Program-made: the position numbers and the translations under genes
In this document: piece by piece, positions 1 through 12,300 of the stretch
Layout: each line of letters starts with the position of its first letter
How positions within the stretch are numbered: the stretch's first letter is position 1
From: Leuctra nigra
Taxonomy: Eukaryota; Arthropoda; Insecta; Plecoptera; Leuctridae
Length of the DNA: 64,000 nucleotides
Assembly (NCBI GenBank): GCA_934045905.1
Contig: OW203766.1
Coordinates: forward strand, 26,468,309-26,532,308
Direction of reading: 5' to 3'
Notes under the pieces: generated by a model
Databases searched by the model: none
Told to the model about the DNA's origin: nothing
The model's input: only the letters and a program-made list of their open reading frames with translations

Positions 1-3000
1 GTTATGCATCGTGTTTTTAAATCATTTAAATTTAAAAGTTGGTAATTCTGAGATATTAGCATACCGGAAAACTATATTTCACATTTAAATATGTACACAT
101 TACTTCGAGTAAGATGTAGGAAAGGCAACAAAAATATTCCCTTTTTATCAGTTTTGTATGAATAACAAGTCTATATATGAAAGCAAAGAAGTGAAGAAAT
201 TGACGTTTCGTAACAGAAAACGTAAAACACAACCTGCAAACAACTTTTCTAAACAAAAGACCCGACGTGCATATCCAAGTATTTCAATTTCCAATGTCAC
301 CGATCACTCACTCTGTGCATATATTTACCGAGACCGACTCTAGATTGCCATTATTTCGCTCGGCGGGAAGACCTTGAGATCACCTGTGCTTTTTCTACAC
401 ATGCTCTCGATATAATAATCATAGAGAGGCGAGGTTTGGCCACCTGTGCATGGCCGAGGTCGATGCGAGAGGCCCCACCCAGCCATTCAATCCCCATCAG
501 CGGCTCGTTCAAAAGACCAGACGTAATTACTAGAGACAATGAGAGAGAGGAAACAATCACCCTTTTTTATGAAGCAGCACTAGCTCTTGGAAGACAAAAT
601 GGCGCGCTCCAGATGTCCGCCGGCGAAGTGGAGATTAATGGATGCAATTGACAATATTGGTGGAAATATGAAGTTTTATATCGTGTCCCCATCGTACTTC
701 ATCTTTATGGGTTATATTTGGACGCAGATTTTGTTTTTAGATTTATTGATTTTGACAGACTGCTATCTGGCATAGGAACTAGATTTATAGGCGAAGTCAA
801 AGTTGAGTTTGCAACCGAGTAAAATTGGCACGAAGATTCTTTTTGAGATAGTTGGTATACATTTGAAACATTGGCTTCCCCATTTTCGTAGTTTGGCTAC
901 ACATCAGTTGCAATCATCAGCTGTCAATTCTCCAATTCATGTGACCTGTGTCAATGTGCTGATTGGTTGGACGATTCAACTTCGACATGTTCGTTTATTC
1001 ACCCACGGGGTCTGATTCAGAACGCATGCATCATGGGTGTGTGTTCCATTATTCACCTCCAGACTTACTCAGTGCAGCGGAAATGTTCAAGTCATTTCCG
1101 CTGTAATTCTTTTCACATATGCATGTGGGTTAGGATTTGCACTCAAAGCTTCGAATATACTCATTATTATTGCATTAGTGGCAAACCATATTTACTTTAG
1201 CTTAAAAATAAACCCCCACCTGCAATCTTACTTTATATTATTAATAATATAGTTACCTGTAATACTTTGGTTCGAATGGCCACCCACAAGATCAACTTAC
1301 TGTTATCAACGAGAACTGGGAAATTTAATAAAAATTCTTCTACTGTGGAGTTAATCGTTTGCTAGAGCTGTTGGCAGGCGATTTGCAAATTAACTCGGCA
1401 ATTACGTTGAATTTAACTGTCACGTTCGCTATTTAGTTCTGTGTTGGTTGGCACTGACCAATTATCCACTTATTCACACACGCAGCGAAATAACTTGTTT
1501 GTACCTACAATGTAAACTCCAGGACTGAGTACCTGTAGTTTGGTTTAGAATCTTTTTAAAAATTTCGAATGTTTTTTTTCAAATATTTGAAAGTCAAAAA
1601 ATGACAAACAGAAGAACCCACTTTTTTAAAATATCATTTGAGAGAAGGGATTTAATACCCACAAAAAGGATTTAGGGCCAGTCTTTCAATACTCTGCTAG
1701 CTTTTAAATGGTTGATTACTTGATAAGGACTGTATTTGTCATGGCAACAACCAATGGCATTTCTAGAATGACTGTGTTAACTTAATTACTGGATTTTTTT
1801 CATATTTTAAGTTGTCGAAAAGTCATGCGTACAGACAAAAGGAAGTGAAATATCGGACTTTCAGATAAATTAAGCAATTTTGCCATTCTGTAATGAAAAG
1901 TAGAAGTTGATCTTGTAGCTGGTGTTTCTGGTATCTGTTGTCATGTTTGTTGTATTTCCCGTCTCTAGGCAACAATTCAGGCACCCTGCACTGGTTTGCT
2001 TTCGTCGGTCAAGAACCTATCGCAGATTCCCTTCAGAATGAGGAGATCTGTGATGGTGGAGGTAAATCGCATCGCATGCCATCGTGTTCGCATGCATATC
2101 GTCTTCGCATGTTTACCGCCTGTGACAATCGACTCAAAACATTCGAAATTAGAACGTTCCATTCCATGACATTCCACAGCCTGCGTTGAAGAATCACGCG
2201 AAAAGGCGGTGGAATGAACGGTTTTATTTTAAATTTTGGAACGTCTGATTTAAGCCACAGTATAATCTGGGTAAATCTACAAAGGCTTGATTGCGAAAAC
2301 AATAGTTTTTCTAACATTCAGCTTTATAATCTCCTCGTGCTCTTTGCTTTGTCGCAGGTTTTATTCAAAAAGCATGATAATATTAGAGAGTTTCATACCG
2401 CCCTCGAATTTTACATTTCGAGGATGGAATTATTGTTTTAATTTCAGCTCCTCGGAAAATTGTCCGTTTGTTTTGTTGATTTATCGTTTGTGTTTTTTTA
2501 ATACTGCCTGAAAGCGTAATGAAAAGGAATGTCTTTGTAGACTATTTGAATCCTTGTGTAGGTATACTCTCTCTCTGTTCAACGTGCATTGTACTCTAAC
2601 ATTTGTGATTGTGTAATTTTGTATTTTCTCCTTTAGAAGAAGTACCTATTACTGAAATGTGTATTTTGAATTTTCCTGGTGTGTCTTTAACCTCATACTA
2701 ACATAACCATGAAATTAACAAAACATAGGGACATAGAAAATTTAAAACAAATCCTTTCATTCTTATATACCTATTCATAAATTTTAGGTCTAAGAACGTA
2801 ATTTGTGGCCGTACATTTTCCCATCTTTTCTTCATTATTCCTTTCGCTAAAAGTTATCCAAAGGATTATTATTTTCCCTAATTTTCTTCAGATTCCTATA
2901 GAATGTTGAACATAGAATTAGGTAGCACCGGAGTTTAAAATAGTTAGCCAATTCATCATCTAATTAAAGGTTCATTTACATTCATGAAATATTCCCTGGA

Positions 3001-3759
3001 ATATCGACATGGTCCCGGATTTATCCCGCAAGTTATTGAAACAAGCGGGAGCCGACGCACGGGGTGCGGGATCAGGTTTGAGGGATCGACATCCTGGAAT
3101 AATTAATCTTGAGATTAATATGCAACCCTTGGGCGAGAGATTAGGAACACGTGACTGCGACGATAAAGCTGCGGGCGTTTTGCCATCGCATCGTCATCAA
3201 CCCCCGGTCCACTCTTTCATAATTCAACTCCTCGTCGGCTTCATTATTTCGCAGTCGTCCGCTCGTTTTAATTTATTAACGAAATCTACGCTGTCCGAAA
3301 AGTGTGAATTTACTTTTTTCCTATCAGGATTTATGTTAGATTCAATGGACAATCACCACCACCACGTAATGGAGAGTTCAATAAACCGGCACCTCCACTA
3401 GAGAACCAGATATCCAGCTTTTCCTCCCTCGCTTTATTTTCCCTCTTTCTAACGGCTTTACAGCGGTGACAGCTCTGGATATCTCCACCTCATCACATTT
3501 TCAGCGATTCGAAAAAGAAGTTATCGTCCGATTTATAAATCATGTCCCTTCACGTCAACGATGATAAAAAATACACACTGGCGGTTCGATTTCTCCAAAC
3601 TTCTTCCAAACTTTTCCTTCCATCAACGGAAGGTCTGTATAACTATTTGTCTACGTCACTGTAGGCGAACCCACCATGAAAATGGCATAGAAAATAGTTA
3701 CAGTAATAACCCCATTGTTCCTTGTCTACGTCAAAAGTTTGTCCCATCATGAATTCCAA
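1..3759. other. Non-coding 5' flank, no gene recognised
   Basis: About 3.7 kb with no exon I can support. Patches near 355-650 and 3000-3250 are GC-richer than the surroundings and hold short open frames (for example 3009-3401), but none shows a recognisable domain or a convincing acceptor/donor pair. The patches could be promoter, untranslated exon or conserved non-coding DNA of the gene running to the right (ensconsin). A small cluster of CGCATG words lies near 2065-2110. Confidence 0.5.
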
Positions 3760-6700
3760 TACTCCCCCTCCCGATCACAGGCAGATACTCATTACTCTGT
3801 CCTCACGTTTAGATACTCCCCCTCCCGATCACAGGCAAATACTCATTACTCTGTCCTCACGTTTAGATACTTCCCCTCCCGATCACAGGCAGATACTCAT
3901 TACTCTGTCCTCACGTTTAGATACTTCCCCTCCCGATCACAGGCAAATACTCATTACTCTGTCCTCACGTTTAGATACTTCCCCTCCCGATCACAGGCAA
4001 ATACTCATTACTCTGTCCTCACGTTTAGATACTTCCCCTCCCGATCACAGGCAAATACTCATTACTCTGTCCTCACGTTTAGATACTTCCCCTCCCGATC
4101 ACAGGCAAATACTTCATTACTCTGTCCTCACGTTTAGATACTTCCCCTCCCGATCACAGGCAAATACTCATTACTCTGTCCTCACGTTTAGATACTTCCC
4201 CTCCCGATCACAGGCAAATACTCACGTTTAGATACTTCCCCTCCCGATCACACGACTCATCACTCTGTCCTCACGTTTAGATACTCCCCCTCCCGATCAC
4301 AGGCAAATACTCATTACTCTGTCCTCACGTTTAGATACTTCCCCTCCCGATCACAGGCAGATACTCATTACTCTGTCCTCACGTTTAGATACTTCCCCTC
4401 CCGATCACAGGCAAATACTCATTACTCTGTCCTAGGGATGTACGAGGTCAATTGACCGGTCAAATACATTGGGTCAATTGACAGGTCAATTGACCGAAAA
4501 TATAAATATGTTTTTCGTCCCCAAATTGTATAAATTTGAATTTAAACATGTTGAAAATGGCTAACATGGCTCAAACTTGTGTTAAGAAGAAGAATAGGAA
4601 GAAGAAAATGATGAAGTTTTTGATTTGGCTTCATCGGATGATACTGATATCGCACTTGTCACTCAACTTGATACAGGAAATCAATAATATTTCAATGATA
4701 ATATGGATACTTAATCAAACAAAGTACCTAGGTGCTCAAAAATGTGTGTTAAATTGAAAAAGCAAGTTCTCAATAAAATACTTCCCGAGTATAAAAAAAT
4801 TACAGTTTTTGCGATTTTTGTATTTGACCGGTCATTTGACGTCAATTGACGTCAATTGACCGGTCAATTGACCCAAAAAGTATTTGACCGGTCAATTTCC
4901 ATCCCTACTCTGTCCTCACGTTTAGATACTTCCCCTCCAGATCACAGGCAGATACTCATCACTCTGTCCTCACGTTTAGATACTTCCCCTTCCGATCACA
5001 GGCAAATACTCATCACTCTGTCCTCACGTTTAGATACTCCCCCTCCCGATCACATGCAAATACTCATCACTCTGTCCTCACGTTTAGATACTTCCCCTTC
5101 CGATCACAGGCAAATACTCATCACTCTGTCCTCACGTTTAGATACTTCCCCTCCCGATCACAGGCAGATACTCATTACTCTGTCCTCACGTTTAGATACT
5201 CCCCCTCCCGATCACAGGCAAATACTCATCACTCTGTCCTCACGTTTAGATACTTCCCCTCCCGATCACAGGCAAATACTCATCACTCTGTCCTCACGTT
5301 TAGATACTTCCCCTCCCGATCACAGGCAGATACTCATTACTCTGTCCTCACGTTTAGATACTTCCCCTCCCGATCACAGGCAAATACTCATCACTCTGTC
5401 CTCACGTTTAGATACTTCCCCTCCCGATCACAGGCAAATACTCATCACTCTGTCCTCACGTTTAGATACTTCCCCTCCCGATCACAGGCAGATACTCATT
5501 ACTCTGTCCTCACGTTTAGATACTTCCCCTCCCGATCACAGGCAGATACTCATTACTCTGTCCTCACGTTTAGATACTCCCCCTCCCGATCACAGGCAGA
5601 TACTCATTACTCTGTCCTCACGTTTAGATACTTCCCCTCCCGATCACAGGCAGATACTCATTACTCTGTCCTCACGTTTAGATACTCCCCCTCCCGATCA
5701 CAGGCAAATACTCATCACTCTGTCCTCACGTTTAGATACTCCCCCTCCCGATCACAGGCAGATACTCATTACTCAGTCCTCACGTTTAGATACTCCCCCT
5801 CCCGATCACACGACTCATCACTCTGTCCTCACGTTTAGATACTTCCCCTCCCGATCACAGGCAGATACTCATTACTCTGTCCTCACGTTTAGATACTTCC
5901 CCTCCCGATCACAGGCAAATACTCATTACTCTGTCCTCACGTTTAGATACTCCCCCTCCCGATCACAGGCAGATACTCATTACTCTGTCCTCACGTTTAG
6001 ATACTTCCCCTCCCGATCACACGACTCATCACTCTGTCCTCACGTTTAGATACTTCCCCTCCCGATCACAGGCAGATACTCATTACTCTGTCCTCACGTT
6101 TAGATACTTCCCCTCCCGATCACAGGCAAATACTCATTACTCTGTCCTCACGTTTAGATACTTCCCCTCTCGATCACAGGCAGATACTCATTACTCTGTC
6201 CTCACGTTTAGATACTTCCCCTCCCGATCACAGGCAAATACTCATTACTCTGTCCTCACGTTTAGATACTTCCCCTCCCGATCACAGGCAGATACTCATT
6301 ACTCTGTCCTCACGTTTAGATACTTCCCCTCCCGATCACAGGCAGATACTCATTACTCTGTCCTCACGTTTAGATACTCCCCCTCCCGATCACAGGCAGA
6401 TACTCATTACTCTGTCCTCACGTTTAGATACTCCCCCTCCCGATCACAGGCAAATACTCATCACTCTGTCCTCACGTTTAGATACTCCCCCTCCCGATCA
6501 CAGGCAGATACTCATTACTCAGTCCTCACGTTTAGATACTCCCCCTCCCGATCACACGACTCATCACTCTGTCCTCACGTTTAGATACTTCCCCTCCCGA
6601 TCACAGGCAGATACTCATTACTCTGTCCTCACGTTTAGATACTTCCCCTCCCGATCACAGGCAAATACTCATTACTCTGTCCTCACGTTTAGATACTCCC

Positions 6701-8144
6701 CCTCCCGATCACAGGCAGATACTCATTACTCAGTCCTCACGTTTAGATACTTCCCCTCCCGATCACAGGCAGATACTCATTACTCTGTCCTCACGTTTAG
6801 ATACTTCCCCTCCCGATCACAGGCAGATACTCATTACTCTGTCCTCACGTTTAGATACTTCCCCTCCCGATCACAGGCAAATACTCATTACTCTGTCCTC
6901 ACGTTTAGATACTCCCCCTCCCGATCACAGGCAGATACTCATAACTCTGTCCTCACGTTTAGATACTTCCCCTCCCGATCACACGACTCATCACTCTGTC
7001 CTCACGTTTAGATACTTCCCCTCCCGATCACAGGCAAATACTCATTACTCTGTCCTCACGTTTAGATACTTCCCCTCCCGATCACAAGCAGATACTCATT
7101 ACTCTGTCCTCACGTTTAGATACTTCCCCTCCCGATCACAGGCAAATACTCATTACTCTGTCCTCACGTTTAGATACTTCCCCTCCCGATCACAGGCAGA
7201 TACTCATTACTCTGTCCTCACGTTTAGATACTTCCCCTCCCGATCACAGGCAGATACTCATTACTCTGTCCTCACGTTTAGATACTCCCCCTCCCGATCA
7301 CAGGCAGATACTCATTACTCTGTCCTCACGTTTAGATACTCCCCCTCCCGATCACAGGCAAATACTCATCACTCTGTCCTCACGTTTAGATACTCCCCCT
7401 CCCGATCACAGGCAGATACTCATTACTCAGTCCTCACGTTTAGATACTCCCCCTCCCGATCACACGACTCATCACTCTGTCCTCACGTTTAGATACTTCC
7501 CCTCCCGATCACAGGCAGATACTCATTACTCTGTCCTCACGTTTAGATACTTCCCCTCCCGATCACAGGCAAATACTCATTACTCTGTCCTCACGTTTAG
7601 ATACTCCCCCTCCCGATCACAGGCAGATACTCATTACTCAGTCCTCACGTTTAGATACTCCCCCTCCCGATCACAGGCAGATACTCAATACTCAGTCCTC
7701 ACGTTTAGATACTTCCCCTCCCGATCACAGGCAGATACTCATTACTCTGTCCTCACGTTTAGATACTTCCCCTCCCGATCATAGGCAAATACTCATTACT
7801 CTGTCCTCACGTTTAGATACTTCCCCTCCCGATCATAGGCAAATACTCATTACTCAGTCCTCACGTTTAGATACTTCCCCTCCCGATCACAGGCAGATAC
7901 TCATTACTCTGTCCTCACGTTTAGATACTTCCCCTCCCGATCACAGGCAGATACTCATCACTCTGTCCTCACGTTTAGATACTTCCCCTCCCGATCACAG
8001 GCAGATACTCATTACTCAGTCCTCACGTTTAGATACTTCCCCTCCCGATCACAGGCAGATACTCATTACTCTGTCCTCACGTTTAGATACTTCCCCTCCC
8101 GATCATAGGCAAATACTCATTACTCTGTCCTCACGTTTAGATAC
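3760..8144. repeat. 54-bp minisatellite, about 70 copies
   Basis: A head-to-tail tandem array whose usual unit is 54 bp, roughly 72 units once the inserted transposon at 4433-4907 is removed. Units differ at a few fixed positions: CTTCC versus CTCCC, GGCAGATAC versus GGCAAATAC, CATTACT versus CATCACT, and CTGTCC versus CAGTCC. A 49-bp short unit, in which CACGACTC replaces the GGCAGATACTC section, recurs along the array, and one more deleted unit lies near 4215. Because 54 is a multiple of three, long open frames of an 18-residue repeat exist in more than one frame; I regard these as by-products of period and low stop density. The array stops abruptly at 8144 against single-copy sequence. It probably lies in a large upstream ensconsin intron. 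Confidence 0.97.
4433..4907. mobile_element. Non-autonomous hAT-like element inside the minisatellite
   Basis: The 475-bp element has ends TAGGGATG and CATCCCTA and is flanked by the 8-bp direct repeat CTCTGTCC (4425-4432 and 4908-4915). That repeat is a segment of the minisatellite unit, so the empty site is known exactly. Both ends carry multiple copies of the palindromic words GACCGGTC and TCAATTGA. The middle (about 4600-4730) holds a short acidic open frame that might be a transposase remnant, but this is weak. An 8-bp duplication with TAGGG-type ends fits the hAT superfamily. Confidence 0.9.
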
Positions 8145-8302
8145 ACACCGCCTAGCTGCATCTGGTAGTCTGGACTCCTCCCACCAGGGGCCCAACGCTT
8201 CACTAACTGATCAAGGTACACGGTCGCTAGTAGGACACTTGTAGCAATATATGGCTCAATTGGGACTGCTTTCTTAGACTTATTAGAGCCGTAGTAACTC
8301 AT
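8120..8302 (-). CDS. Possible small protein or first exon, unidentified
   Basis: An ATG at 8302 (minus strand) opens a frame of about 50 residues starting MSYYGSNKSK, followed by a moderately hydrophobic stretch (IATSVLLATVYLDQLV) and a basic, Gly-rich tail (KRWAPGGRSPDY). Base composition is GC-richer than its surroundings and the start context (ACAATGA) is acceptable. Near 8149 there is a plausible splice donor (GGCG/GTGTGT). Just beyond it the minisatellite begins, and the frame otherwise runs into the repeat and stops at 8120. I do not recognise the family. It could be the first coding exon of a minus-strand gene with the minisatellite in its first intron, an independent small membrane protein, or a chance ORF. 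Confidence 0.4.
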   Translation of the reverse strand: MSYYGSNKSKKAVPIEPYIATSVLLATVYLDQLVKRWAPGGRSPDYQMQLGGVYLNVRTE

Positions 8303-8398
8303 TGTATTGTAGTCTTTAGATTCTCTTATAAAAATATTGGAATCATAGCTAGTTGTAGGTAGTTGTACAAAATGTTTACAAAAATGGTATTTAGTCAA

Positions 8399-9359
8399 AG
8401 TGTCAACTTTTTTACGAAATCGCTGGAAAATGTCCAGTGGCTGTATAACAATGAGAGGTTGATGCTAATGTATAGGTTTTATCATACCTTCAGAATGAAG
8501 TGATCAAATAAACATGATTTTAATTTAATACGTGATTACGTTCATTAGGTTACATACACTGTGATTTTGGGAGAGTTCATGCTCCAAAATCGTGATTGCC
8601 TGATTTCGTCACTCATTCACCTCTGCATGCATGCCAAGTTTTACTATGTTTGTGTGTATCTAACACTGGATTTGCATTTGCAATTGCATTTATTTTTAAC
8701 ATTCCATTTTGTTTTAACATCTCTCATACGTACCATCGTAATCAGTTTCTAATATCTAATCATAATGTTGACAAACTCAACTCTTATTCAATGTATAACC
8801 ACATTTACTTATAAATAAGATTATTTCCATGCAGGCTCAACTCAATTCTTCCTGAAAGATGCAACATCAAAGTGATAGAAAAGCAGCTAACATATGTTTG
8901 ACATTACTCATGGAAGCACTAGCACACTAGAATAGAATAGAAGTACTTCTGATAGTGCTGTGCATAGTCAGCTGCAACTATTTGGCATAAAGCTTTAGAA
9001 GCTTTAACTATGCATCTTGGTATTTCCAAAGTCCGTTTTTTGCCAGTAGTTCTCCAAGAGAGGGAAATAGAAAAGTGTGAAGGACCAGCTTTTTATAATT
9101 ATGTGATATTTTATGATATTGTAGTAAAAACTAAAATATAAGATCAGTTTTAGAAGCATACAAAAATAGATGATTAAGAGTACCTACATTTCTCTACAAA
9201 ACTTTCCATAACAGTATTAGTATTTATTTGGCTATAAGATTTTAGAATAGAGAGATAGCATTTTAGTTGTAGTTGTGTATTTGCAAAGGCAGACTAATAA
9301 ACTAGAATGTTTTTCTGTAGTTTGTGACATTCTCTAATTGTTTGTGTGTTGGTGTTCAG
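8399..9359. other. Non-coding, intron-like AT-rich sequence
   Basis: AT-rich sequence with no recognisable exon. It ends in the acceptor GTGTTCAG used by the first visible ensconsin exon, so it is probably intronic for that gene. Confidence 0.5.
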
Positions 9360-12300
9360 GCAAAGACAGCAACGGCTTGTCCCAGAAAGAGCGCGAGGAA
9401 CGAATACGCAACTTGCGCGACCGCCAAAACGAGGAGCGCCAGAAGAAGCTAGAGGAGCTCAAGAGTCAGGCGCTCGCGGCGCAGAAATTCCGAGAGCAGA
9501 AGGAAGAGGAGCGGCGGCGCAGGATAGAAGAACTCCGCTCCCGCGACAACGACAGGCGCTACCAAGTCGAGGAGCGGAAACGACAAATCTGGGAGGCGGA
9601 GAGAGACAGGCGGGAAGCCATCTTACGCAAGAATCAGGTATTGCTGTGGAGAAGGTGAAGTAGAACTTTTAGACAAGTTAAAGCTTGGAGAACACTTTTT
9701 CCCGACTCGTATTATAATTTTATTCCACCTATTAAAATGTTATGTATTCCATAGTCAAACTAGAATATCTTGCATTTATTATTACATTCATGATTCATTC
9801 AGATTACCCCTAACATTTGTCTCCATCTTGCAAAGAAATATCTGAATTTAGTAAGCCAATCTTTTTCCTAGTTTTATTTCTGCAATTACTCTGGCTTAAA
9901 CTTCCAAAGACATTAAGTACCCATCTGTAAGCTTTAACTGATTTATTTTTAGTGGCATATGATAGTATATGAACTGGTATTTATATGACAGCCTGGAAAA
10001 CTTGATGTAAAATGAAAAGCTCTAAAAACTCAAACTCAATTACCTACCTTTGCCGACATTTTACAATCCAGTCATCTGAAATCCTCAATCAGCCGGCCTT
10101 AATCCTCTTTCTACCTGCGTCCCGTAATCCACTTACCCGACTTATTATCGGTTGATCCTCCATTGATCTTATTATCGTGATTACTCTTACGAAGGGAATC
10201 TCAAGTCAAGAGAATAACCCAATTCCCCATGTAATTCCTGGCTTCACTGAGTAATGAATTCATGTTCAGAATGATGTAGCTCTTGATACATTTCTGGGAG
10301 AACTGGAATATGTTTTTATATTTGATGGAGAACTCCTACGACAATTGAAGACAAGTATCACATGAATGAGTATGACTTTTTAGGTTTTTTTATGATTAAA
10401 ATTTAAAAATAAATATAAACTTTTCATCAAATCTTTTTTGGTTAACGATGAAAGGTAGTATGACCTGATTGCCCTATGCCCCACATGAAGGTAAAAATAC
10501 TCAACTGATCAGTTTATCCTGTCATTAAAGTGAACTTCTGATACATATAAAGTTGTAAAATCGCATACATTTCTCAATAAAAGCACAAAGTACTCTTTGT
10601 GGTATACTCTACACACCTTCTCTTATTGTACAGATTTGTAGTATAATATCATATCTTGCTCATAGATTGCATTCTGGTATTTATTTTACATGCACTCCTT
10701 TATATGTACCTATCAGTGTTATTGATTGTTGTTGAGTCTCTGCTAATCACATCCATGTTCTCCAGGAGCGGGAGGCCCGTGTCGACACCAAACGTCGCAA
10801 TGAACGCAGCTCGATAGTGTTCGCGTTCGGCAGCTCGACGCCACGCATGCTCGAGCCGGCCGACACCGGCGGCTCGTTCTGGGGGACGCGACGCGCGACC
10901 TCCACGAGCAACGTGATGATGTTCTCGGCGGTGCCGCTGACGCGCCGCTCCTCGGAGAGGGAACTCGACGGCAGCAAGAAGCGGGCGGCCTCGGCCAGCG
11001 GACTCGATCGCAAGCCGGAAGATGGTGAGTAGCGGCGGTAGACGAGATACGTCGTTTCATAGCACAATTTTAGGCGGATCAAATATAAGCTGTACAAGTT
11101 TGTTATAGCCAAGTCATGGTACAGGTCTTTCTATATCCAGCTTTCAGGATTCTACCTTGGGTTAACCTTCTATTAACATTATTGTAGAAAATGCAACGAC
11201 AGTTCAAAATATTCTTTTCTACACCAAAGTAGGTTCATTTGATATTTTACTGAGCTCTAACAGTGCGGTTTTGACTTGCAAAAGAGAGTATATATCCATA
11301 AAATTGAGTTGTGACTTAGAATAAGCACATGCATAACTGTAGTGTGCAAGGGGGGGCGGGGATGTTTATGGATCTCGTATATATCTAGCTTTCCAACGTA
11401 CTAAAGTTCAGCTTCTGAAGCGCGTTAATGTTGGCATGTATTTAGCGACATGCATGTGTACTGAAAGTCTTTTATTGTCGACAATACCGTTCTTTATATT
11501 GTTTTTGGATGTTTGATGCATTATTGTATGTTTAAGATTTTTTGATATTCCCTCATCATGTAGTGGATGGATTTTGAATATATTATTCAACCAGATCTGC
11601 AAATCATTTTTCATATCATTTTTTGTAACCCATGTTCAAATAATTAGTTATTCTTGCCAACAGTAAATATAACACATGATTCAAATGAAATTATGAGACC
11701 CAATTAAAAAATTACCCAGTAAATTGTTTATCATACACAGCATTTTCTATGCTTCTTGTGTGTTTGAAGAAATTAATATATATTATATCATAAATATTTA
11801 GTTGTAGAGTTGGATCGAGTGCAGTGTTTGCAGTGTTAGTGTCTTTTTTGGCCCTAAAAAGGGTGGAGGGTGGCAACAATTCATTTGTTGAAAGCACTGC
11901 ACATGGAGGCCAATTCTAGAGATTACACATTTTGAAACCATTTACGTTTGCAGCGTATATATAACTTAAAAACTTTTTTTTTTTTACTTTTTCAACACTG
12001 CAAACGTAGGCGGTTTCAAAACGTGAAAGCTTAAGAATTAGCTCAAGAAGGGTGGTCATTCTAAATATCCTTGTTATCTCATATCAATTAATACGAAGTC
12101 ACTACCAAATAGATAGCTCTCCAATGGGCAGTGAGTCCGTATCATGTGAAACGAGATGACAGAGGAAATTTAGAAGAGCCCTCCAGGTTTTGAACTCCCA
12201 TCTCAGTCGTTTAGCCGAGGATTGAAGAATTATCTTAAAGTCAGCCTTGAAGAAATGCAGTGCATATTGCAGGCGTTTGTTTTGCAGATGCGCGAATGTG

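Noticed and set aside
3009..3401. 130-residue ORF in a GC-richer patch
   Set aside because: No recognisable domain, no clear splice or start context, and His-rich low-complexity end; not supported.
4856..6049. 397-residue ORF of an 18-residue repeat (also shorter ones at 3715-4231)
   Set aside because: The frame stays open only because the minisatellite unit is 54 bp. Several frames are open at once, it starts inside a transposon, and 49-bp units break it. No sign of a real protein.
3760..8144. CRISPR-like array
   Set aside because: The units are contiguous with no unique spacers, and the context is a eukaryotic genome.
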